A DNA stretch of 64,000 bases from NCBI GenBank assembly GCA_036873135.1, contig JAPTYO010000010.1, forward strand, positions 2,890,634 to 2,954,633, in the 5' to 3' direction. Each line of letters opens with the position of its first letter. Positions within the stretch are counted from its first letter, which is position 1. Below, in pieces: positions 55,670 through 64,000 of this stretch. The notes under the pieces were generated by a model. The model saw only the letters and a list, made by a program, of their open reading frames with translations. It was not told where the DNA came from and ran no database searches. A program made the position numbers and the translations under genes. The DNA comes from Clarkia xantiana subsp. parviflora. Taxonomy: Eukaryota; Streptophyta; Magnoliopsida; Myrtales; Onagraceae.

Positions 55670-56859
55670 CTCTCGCCTCTTCTCTGCTAGCGGCTACCGC
55701 CTTCTCTTCCTGCAACTAAGCTCACGCTCCATCCGCTCAGCTACGCAGCTGCTCGCTCCAACTCAAGCATGTGTTGGGAAACGTGTTAATGTTATTACAA
55801 TTTTTTCTGATTGGTGAATGAGAAATTAATGTCTTAATGCACCTGATCAACATAGTCTCTATTATTTCGTCTACATTCGTTGAATTTGATATATTAATAG
55901 AGTATAACAGTCTTCTTATTATTAGTATTTATTAGAATGTTTCAATTTCATTTATTATTGTGTGTTTCCATCTCCCTATAAATAGGGAAGCTCCCCATTC
56001 ATTTGGCAATAGCAAGAGTTCATTTCTCATTCCTCTCTTATATTAGATGTTTTATGACGATCGTCAAACTTTCTAGGTTGTGTTTGACCGCGATTTCTGT
56101 TCTCGTGAAATTTAAGCAATGTTGAAAATCTAAGGGCAAAGTGTGGTGTCTACTTTTTCCATGGCTGGCCACAACTGCCAAGTTCCATAGTTGAAGAGAT
56201 TCAGAGGTTAACAAAGTTGTGCACATTGGATTTGACTTTGCAAATGATTGATTTGCGTTTTGTAACTCAACTTGACCATCTCAGTTTAGACTTCCAACCG
56301 GTCATTGATTGTGAGTCTTGTTATTCACTCGGTTTATTAGAAGACCAATATACAAGAGGGAAGACTAGTAAGCTAGGATTGTTTAATAGGAGATGGAAGA
56401 CTTGACATCCAGCACTTAAGGAATATGTAAAGAGAGACTACTTAAAAAAAATTCTATGGTTTAGTTGATTGAGCACAGTTTCTTGATGAACAACTTGGAC
56501 GCTAGGCGATTTCAAATCTCTCCGAATTGGAAAATCTAACGACATAAAAAGCTGCAAATAGATAGTTGAGATACCGAGTATGGGAAACTTAGAATCCTTG
56601 GTCGGCTTAGAAGATCATGTTTGATTGTCAACGAATCGTACAATATATAGGAGGCTCCAAATATCAACCGAAAATAGTTTGGGCCACGATTAGCAACAAG
56701 TAGGATAGTTTAGGCGGTTTGTATGTTATAAACCCTTAAAATAATGCTGCAAGAGAGGTGGATGTAATTTGAATGGATGTGTTTATAGGTACACAAATTT
56801 GTTCTTGGATTCTTCACCCCACAAGTAATATGTTGGCTGCATAGAAAGTCTTCATCACT
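55670..56859. other. Spacer, no supported gene
   Basis: About 1.2 kb. A stretch near 56180-56300 reads EEIQRLTKLCTLDL, loosely like a leucine-rich repeat, but stops surround it and no larger frame exists. No gene is called. Confidence 0.4.
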
Positions 56860-59800
56860 TCACAGTGGTGTGAGGACGTACATCTTACATGCATGGGAAT
56901 CTACCACAGCACTCATCTCTCCTTTAATCAATTGTCCCGTTGAATGCTGAAAGAATGAGACGCGTTAAAATAACAATGAAACAAAAATACATACAAGTTA
57001 AATAATAGAGTTTAGTTTGTAAGGAAAAAATATTTATTGTATGTTACCTACCTTCCACAAGTCACGAGGTTTGACAAGTGTGGAATTGATAAGGCCAATA
57101 TCAGACCAGTGGGCAGTGATATTTGCTTGTGATGATCCTCTGTTCAACAACAAAACAACAAGCTTGTTTCCTTCTAGAGGACCAGCCCATACCTATGTAA
57201 CATATAAACAAGATTAATTAGCTAGCTAGCTAGAATGATGATCATATATAAATGTCAATTAGAACAATTAAGAGCAGTTATTGTTAATCATCACCTCAAG
57301 CTCTCCATCTTTCTTCACTTTTTTACCTTGAACTCCAAGAATATCTGTTTTGTTGTTTATAAGTGCAATAATTTCAATATATGTCTCTCAATCATTCTAG
57401 CTAATTAAACATCATCACTAACCAATCAATAATATTTAATTAGGTACCTTGATTGACCGCAATAACCTCTTTATTGGTAAGTATCTCGAATGTTACATTA
57501 TCCATTGACTGAATGTCGCATCCGATAATTAATGGAGCCTAATTAAATTCAAGTAGATAAATATTAGTATATCTATACTTTTTTAAAGAAAGAAAGAAAA
57601 GGCTTGAGATCATATTAATGAAAAGGGATGGATGGAGTTGTACTTTTGCAAGGGCCCAGATGCTAAAGTGGCACCGATATTCTTCAGTTGTCATGCCCCC
57701 ATTTCCAACCTCAAGCATATCAGGGTCTAGTAATCCAATTCAAATAAACTCAAAGTCAATTCAGATAAATATGTTTGTGTCTAGCTACATAAATAAGTGA
57801 TCATATATACCAGTTGAAAACTAAATAAGTTATCTGCCTCATCATCATGACATTCATATATATTCCAGTGAAGAAAATATTTGTAGAGTGATGAATTACC
57901 ATTCCATCCACCAGGTCCTGCATATGACGCCCATTGATCGTTTGCATCTGATATGGTAATCATGCTGTATAAACAAAAAAAACAACATTTCGTAATAAAT
58001 ATTATGTTGTTTTCATCAAGTGATGGTTTTTCTTGTTAATTCAATCATTAATTCTATGTATAAAACCAAATACCTCTCCCAAGTATCTTGAATATCGCCG
58101 GTTGTCCTCCAACTGTTGCCAATACTTGGCGCCCAATTCTCTACATTTTCTTGTCCCCTACATTTGATTAATATATGTTTACACAGTTAAGTTGAATGAG
58201 GAGGAATCTATATGTATATAGATTTCCATTCATATAGGGTTAAAGATACTCTTCATACCACATGTTTGACCGAATTTGGCTTTTAGTACTGAATGTTTAG
58301 TTTTGTATACTTTTAGTACCAAACGTTTGAAAAAATGTGGCTTTTGGTACATCCGTTAGTTGGCCGTTAGTTTTGGCCGTTAAATGACATGTGCAAGTCA
58401 CATGATCGACTCTAAACTTTTAATTTTGTTCAATTTAGTCCCTCAAATATATTCATAACTTTTATTTTGTTTAATTTAGTCCTAAAGCTTCAAAATCGAA
58501 CCCAATTGGGACCTATCCCAATTGGGTAAATTTGACCCAAATGGGGCTATGTCAATTGAATGCGATTGGTTTAGTTAGGTCTGATTTTGAAGTGTTATGA
58601 CTAAGTTAAACAAATAAATGTTAGGAATATATTTGAGGGACTAAATTGAACAAAATTAAAAGTTTAGAGTCGATCACGTGACTTGCACATGTCATTCAAC
58701 GGCCAAAACTAACGGTCAACTAACAGATGTACCAAAAGCTACATTTTTTCAAACGTTTGGTATCAAAAGTATACAAAACTAAACATCTAGTACTAAAAGC
58801 CACATTCGGTCAAACATGTGGTATGAAAAGTACCTATAACTCATTCATATATATGCTAAACTAATAAACTCTTGTTCCTCACCATTCACATAAAGAGAAG
58901 AATATGTCTCGCCCTGATTTCTTCAAAGCTTTACTCATAACCGGGTACCTAACATTGATTAGCTCTCATCATCATCATCATCATCATCATATAAATAACA
59001 AGGAAGAGATATCTACTAGCTAGCTATGATATAAATGTTAGTTATTATCCAACTAACCTCTCCCTAGGACTTGTACCGTTGTTATAACAGTTATCGTACT
59101 TTAAGTAATCCACTCCCTAGAAACAACACCAACATCATCAATATAATGTCTTCACTAGATGATGATCAACTTTATAAAAAAATAAAAAACCCATATATAT
59201 ATTAATTGAAAATTTAAGAAATTATTAAACCCAAAAGGCAAAGGTCTTCGCATCTTGTTCTTCATAGCCAAGCGACCCTGGCATTCTCGCGCTGCACGTC
59301 TTAATTCTATATATATATAATATAATTTAAATACGTTAATAATTCATAAGAAGAAAGCAAAATAAATATTTCAACAAAATATATACAAAAATACCCTGCA
59401 TCTGAGTAAACGCCAAGTCTAAGGCTTTTGTTGTGTACATAATCAGCCAAAGCTTTGATTCCTGATGGAAATGTTGAGACTTTGGCCAACATATTCCCCT
59501 GCCATCTATATTTGTCAGCAATTTTTTAAGTTTAACATTAATTATTTTAACAGGTAGTATTATTTACTTCACTATTATAACATCAACATTAATTGCACCA
59601 CCTTTGAGTCTCTATTCAGCTCTGCCCAGCAATCATCTGTAAAAATATAGATCATCAATTTTTTGCATTAATTAGGAACAAGACACACACCATTGCTTAT
59701 TTTCAGGGGAAATTTAAGAGCAAACTAACATATATGTAATGTTTTGAACAGAATGGCAGAATATAGTTGTACATTTGTCTAATTTGCCTTAAGAATATAA

Positions 59801-62047
59801 AACTTGCAACGACATGTCTTGATTTGTTGGACAAAACTTACCCAAATTAACATAATTGTATCCAACTGCTGCAAGACCTTTTGATATTATTGCGTCAGCT
59901 GCGAAATCCATTCAATAGAATATACAAGTAAAGATAAGCAAATCAATATATATATAGTAGATTACATGTGAACAACTAGAATGTCATGTCCGATCATTCG
60001 TGTCTTTATGAAAAATATGTAAAAATGAAGTTATAAACCTGTTTGCTTGATGAGTTCCTCGTTGATATTGCATTGAAAATGGTTCCAGCTATTCCACCTG
60101 ATCATAAAATGCATCCCCTATTAAAAATTTAATTTTTTAAATATGTAATGTTCTCAATCTACATTTATGTTTCAGAATTTACTCATACGAAATTATCTGC
60201 ATAAACTTTACTATGAACTGTTAATAAAATATTACTAATCATTTTTTAGCATTCAAACAAATGGCTACATAATTTTTTTTTTTTTTTTTTGAATAGTTTG
60301 CTAATATAACTCTCAGATTTGTAGACGTTTTCTTAACTTAGGTTTTCTTTGTCCACAAACGAATCTGACCTAAAAATTTATTCACAAAACAAAATATAAA
60401 CTAGCAAATTGTCAAAAAAAAAAAAAAACTCCAGCAACTAATTTATCATAAATGAAACCTAAATAAACAAATTGTTAAAAAAAAATCCAGCTAACAATTT
60501 GTTGAGTGCTCACACAGCTACCAATTTTAGTAATTTATAACTCTAATCAATATTACTAGAAGACAAGTTAAAAGAGGAAGTCGGTCACTAGTCATGATTT
60601 CACCATTTTTTATTTATTTTAGTGAGGAACTCAAATTATATCAAAAATCAAAATACACTTGTTTATAGGTGGGTCCGTCACTAGTCATGATCTCAGCGTC
60701 AGGACAGAGCTTAGAGTCTTAGACAATCCACCAAATAATAATAATAATGTTGCTGAGAAGCATGTCTTAGGGAAAAAAAATGAGAATAATAATGTTGTTC
60801 AGAAGCATGTGTTGGGAAAATGAGTTGCTTGCTGGTGTGGCGTTGTTCCGTTTCTTGTCTTACGTACCTTGCTACGAGATTTCACGTGAAAAAGTTGCCT
60901 CCGACATAATAATATTAATATTGAATAGAAAATAAAAATACCAAAGAATTATAATATATATATATATATATTAAACGAGTAAGTTTGTAGTTAGAGTTAG
61001 GTGTTTAATTAGAAAATTAATTAACAACTTGAGGGTGCAGTACATATCAAAACGTTAGGTCGATCTGCTGCAATAAACAAAGCTGCTCTCTTTGTCAATC
61101 TTGCACACTGATATTTTGCCCGGCTTGCCTGATAAAAGTTTTAGGGTTAATTAGTCAACTGCACCCATATGTTTTAATCATGTTGTCAAATACATCTGTA
61201 TGTTTTTTCATGTTGTTAAATGCACCGATACATATTGCTTTGTTGCTCAATACACATTTAGTCTAACTTCCGTTTATTCTTTTCGTTAGTTATTCACGTG
61301 TTACTCACCTGCAAACGTTTTTTTAATTAAAAAAATAAATGATTTTTGCTAATGACAAATATTAGATATACCTGCATCATCATCTTCTACGATCGTGATG
61401 AATTTAATTACCCTAAACTTAAACCTCTGTAGACACGCTTCTCTGTATCGCTACCCGTCTTCACTGCATTGTCGTGTATCTTAGTGGTTGGTCGTCTGCT
61501 ACTCGCTCATCGCGGTGATTGGTCGTCGTCGCGGTGGTTGGTTGTCGTGGGTGCATTCGTGTGCATGTGTGACACATATATATATATAACGGTGATAGAG
61601 CTTCAGGTGCATTCACTAACATAGCAAAACGTATAGATGCATTCGCTTACATGTGTGGTGCATTCATCAACATGCAGAAACGTATAGGTGCATTGAGCTA
61701 ATTAACCCAAAATTATATGTGGTAGCAAGCTAGCTATATATAAACAATATATATATATATATATGCAATAAATAATCTCAACAAGTTAGTAAAGCTTTAG
61801 TACAAGTGTTTTTTACGTACCCCATTTGAGGAGTCTGAGCCAGGCCGTTGTTTAGAAGAGACCTTCTCTGTGACGGCAATTGGTGTTGGGTGGTCGTTGT
61901 TGTTGACGAATACTTGAAACCGTCATCTTTAACTATTAATCGGCTTCCTGCTGCTGAGTTGCAATGAACGACGATGACCAAAACCACGGCAGCAACGGAA
62001 GAGAAAAAGATTGATGGTGAAAATACAGCCATATTGCTGCTGCTCAT
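56860..62047 (-). CDS. AGAL: Secreted alpha-galactosidase, GH27
   Basis: Releases terminal alpha-galactose from raffinose-type sugars and cell-wall galactomannan; apoplast or vacuole. Fifteen exons (5' to 3'): 61821-62047, 60039-60097, 59842-59898, 59602-59636, 59395-59498, 59231-59306, 59058-59116, 58883-58948, 58074-58157, 57900-57964, 57644-57726, 57448-57538, 57295-57344, 57052-57192, 56860-56946; 427 aa. A signal peptide (hydrophobic [11 protein letters not shown]) opens the protein, then a variable region and [18 protein letters not shown]. Key motifs: [51 protein letters not shown] with nucleophile D194, and SWRTTGDI with acid/base D249, the same 55-residue spacing as in rice. WNDPDML and [10 protein letters not shown] follow. 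Introns 1 and 8 carry foldback elements. Confidence 0.95.
58237..58842. mobile_element. Foldback/MULE-type MITE, family B, in an AGAL intron
   Basis: GGGTTAAAGATACTC...CCACATGTTTGACCGAAT is mirrored by ATTCGGTCAAACATGTGG...CTATAACTC. The 606-base element has the same arms as 16667-17271 and a perfect 9-bp ATTCATATA at 58228-58236 and 58843-58851. It lies 31 bases past the 5' splice site of AGAL exon 8. Confidence 0.92.
58965..58990. repeat. (TCA)n microsatellite in an AGAL intron
   Basis: About eight ATC/TCA triplets between exons 7 and 8 of the alpha-galactosidase gene. Confidence 0.85.
61144..61708. mobile_element. Foldback MITE with GGGTTAATTAG ends, in AGAL intron 1
   Basis: GGGTTAATTAG...CTGCACCCATATGTTTT pairs with ACGTATAGGTGCATTGAGCTAATTAACCC. 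Flanking AAAGTTTTA and AAAATTATA agree at 7 of 9 bases, so a 9-bp duplication is likely but not perfect. The centre has GTCGTCGCGGTGGTTGG-type GC-rich repeats. Confidence 0.7.
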
Positions 62048-62182
62048 CGATTTTTATATATGCTTCTTATTATCTCTCTAATAATTAATTAGCAAGTGCA
62101 GAACAAGAACAACAGCAAGAGCAAGAAAGAGGGTGGGTGTGATGGACTTGGAAACCAACAATCTATTCCTTCCAAGATCATC

Positions 62183-62194
62183 TATATATATATA
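62183..62194 (-). promoter_or_regulatory. TATA box of the AGAL gene
   Basis: TATATATATATA about 140 bases upstream of the start codon on the minus strand. Confidence 0.45.
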
Positions 62195-62199
62195 CTATG

Positions 62200-62624
62200 T
62201 ATTTGTATTTGTCCCTGCGCATTATGTGAAGTTAAATATTTTCTATGATAATTATTTTTAAATTGTGTTATGTATTATTATGTAGATAATATTTTTTTAA
62301 AATGTTATTTTGTATGTACTGCTCTTAATTTATAATTTATGCATTATGATACAGTATGAGCACAAAATTCGTCAATTCTCAGTATCATTTTATACCAAAC
62401 CATCTGTTTTTAAAATCAATGTTTTTATTAAACGATTTCCACTTTTTTTTTAAATTCAAGCGTCATGTCGGTACTGCATCAATTGATCAGTCGAATAATG
62501 TTTGAATACGAACACATATAATGCAGTCACTGATTCAAATGTTAAACTTGTAAGTTATCGTGATGTTCAAGTGTGTTGCTAATGATTAATTTGACCATTT
62601 TCCCGAAAAAATACATCTTAAATG
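62200..62624. other. Upstream spacer of AGAL
   Basis: AT-rich sequence that must include distal promoter; no gene or repeat seen. Confidence 0.4.
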
Positions 62625-62633
62625 ATTTAGCCT

Positions 62634-63111
62634 AGGGGTGGCAACGGGTCACGGGTAATCCGTGACCCGCGGGGCCCCGCCCTGATTTTGACCCGTGACC
62701 CGTGGGGCGGGTACGGTTTTGGGGTCGCCCCGCCCCGTTGACCCGCCCCGCCCCGTTGACCCGCCCCGCCCCGTATGTGGATAATTTATATATATATTAC
62801 ATGTATTTATATAAAATTATATAGGCAATATAATACATAGTTAAAATAATTAGAATTTGTGAATTGTATTTGGATTTGAAGTTAAATTTTTCATTTGTGA
62901 TTTAAATTTTAAATTGAATTTGTATATGGTAAATATAGAGTTTAGGGTTTAAATTGCTAATAATATATTATGTACAACTAATAGGTGACCCGCGGGTCGA
63001 CCCGCCCCGCCCCGCGAACTGTGTGGGGCGGGTACGGATCGGCCATCTTGACCCGCGGGGCGGGTACGGGGCAAGCGATATCCGCCCTGACCCGCCCCGT
63101 TGACAACCCTA
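62634..63111. mobile_element. Foldback MITE with CCCGCCCCG motifs
   Basis: AGGGGTGGCAACGGGTC and CCCCGTTGACAACCCTA are the inverted ends. The 9-bp ATTTAGCCT is repeated at 62625-62633 and 63112-63120. Blocks of GACCCGCCCCG and GGGGCGGGTACGG fill both arms around an AT-rich centre. Confidence 0.9.
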
Positions 63112-63589
63112 ATTTAGCCTCTTGCAGTGCAAGATTGTGAGCAATTTTATTTTGAACCTTAAATATTATTAATATTAATTAATGATATTAAGACGTCATT
63201 GCGTAAATAAATTTATGTCTTTTAATATTTTATAAAAATTGATTTAACAATAAATTAAAATGATTACATTAAAATATCATTAATTAAACGTTTAATTGAT
63301 CATTCACTCAATTTTAACGGTTTAGTTCAATTAAGCATCCAATTGATGGTATTTTGTTGTCGTTCTTTCAATGTTTTAGTGAAACGATCTTGTGTACACA
63401 TCAAAAGAGCCCACATAGCTGGAACTTACTCATTTTCTATCTAATTTGACAGAAATTGTAACGAAATAACAGTTTGTTCAAAAAATTAAATTTCAGGTAG
63501 CCAATTTTAAAAAATAAAAGTTCGAATAATAATTTATAATTACGTCAAAGTTCAGTTAGTGATTTGGTTATTAACTCTTTTTACCACCG

Positions 63590-63745
63590 AGAGATATGGC
63601 TGGTAGTTTGTGCACGACACGATAGGCATACACGAATACGACACATAAATTTACGGGTTTGAGTCAATCATTTTCGTATCGTGCTAAAATTAAGTCGTGC
63701 CAAAATTTCGGTAAAATATTTCGTATCATGTTCGTGTTTGATATT
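63590..63745. repeat. Partial GTGTCGTG-type foldback
   Basis: GCACGACACGAT, ACGAATACGACAC, TATCGTGCT and CATGTTCGTG recur here as in the 55401 element. Only part of an element remains. Confidence 0.5.
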
Positions 63746-63767
63746 AATATTATTTTTTTTAACTAAA

Positions 63768-64000
63768 AAAATCGAGTTTGACTCGACTAGTAAACTCAAA
63801 CTTGATTGACTTATATAATATTTAATTAGTATTAAATAAGAATAACAATAGAATCAAACTCGACTCGACTCAATTTATATACTCGAATTAAAAACTCGTT
63901 AAAGCTCGCGAGTAATTCGAGCCGAGCATTATCAAGCTCGACTCGATATACTAGAAAGCTCGGCTCGACTCGAATTTTTTCGAACCGAAGTCGAATTTTG
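63768..64000. repeat. Partial CTCGA-type foldback at the window edge
   Basis: Repeated GACTCGACT, CTCGCGAG, GCTCGACTCGA and CGAGCCGAGC match the 42629 element. The right part lies beyond the window. Confidence 0.65.

Noticed and set aside
56140..56405. Leucine-rich-repeat-like wording (EEIQRLTKLCTLDL)
   Set aside because: Only one short stretch matches, stops lie close on both sides, and no second repeat is in frame. Not enough for a gene or pseudogene call.
1..64000. CRISPR arrays, operons, bacterial-type promoters or origins, tRNA or rRNA genes
   Set aside because: The window is clearly nuclear plant DNA with spliced genes. The short tandem repeats seen are microsatellites or transposon-internal repeats, and no tRNA or rRNA sequence was recognised on reading.

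Overview
This is a 64 kb piece of nuclear DNA from a flowering plant, most likely a eudicot. The genes are split by many short AT-rich introns, the predicted proteins match plant-specific families (EIN3/EIL, FANTASTIC FOUR, ZIFL transporters, peroxisomal CHY1), and the spacers are packed with plant-type transposons. I could not name the species from sequence alone. Exon structures were worked out by hand from splice sites, reading frame and family conservation; every multi-exon model listed keeps frame from ATG to stop.

Layout. 0.1-1.8 kb: decayed LINE on the minus strand. 2.4-6.6 kb (+): KDM3-type JmjC histone demethylase, 12 exons, 898 aa. 7.8-14.4 kb (+): VPS36, the ESCRT-II subunit with a GLUE domain, 8 exons, 446 aa, with a 3.1 kb transposon-filled intron. 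15.9-20.5 kb (-): CHY1-like 3-hydroxyisobutyryl-CoA hydrolase, 14 exons, 393 aa, ending in the peroxisomal signal SRL and using two GC-AG introns. 23.7-24.5 kb (+): a two-exon gene for a 217-aa charged protein of unknown function, with a young Copia element (24.5-29.5 kb, identical 206-bp LTRs, GTCTC duplication) inserted just behind its stop codon. 30.0-32.2 kb: a Gypsy-type LTR carrying a Harbinger-like element that itself carries a foldback repeat. 33.2-34.9 kb (-): intronless EIN3/EIL ethylene-response transcription factor. 37.9-38.9 kb: Copia and LINE relics. 43.8-47.1 kb: a plant-mobile-domain-like relic and two diverged Gypsy-like LTRs. 47.8-51.3 kb (+): ZIFL-type MFS transporter, 16 exons, 482 aa. 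53.7-54.6 kb (+): FANTASTIC FOUR-type protein, 289 aa. 56.9-62.0 kb (-): secreted GH27 alpha-galactosidase, 15 exons, 427 aa.

The genes have unrelated roles (chromatin, endosomal sorting, peroxisomal valine catabolism, ethylene signalling, ion transport, meristem regulation, galactoside hydrolysis). Nothing suggests a gene cluster or pathway.

The most distinctive feature is a population of small foldback (MITE-like) elements of several unrelated sequence families. They share G-rich ends, mostly GGGTTAA or AGGG(G/C)TG, and 9-bp target duplications, the hallmark of Mutator-like transposition. I could read matching duplications at both ends of ten copies. They sit in introns (CHY1, alpha-galactosidase), on both sides of the FANTASTIC FOUR gene, and in the spacers. 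In two genes one family lies within 17-31 nt of a 5' splice site.
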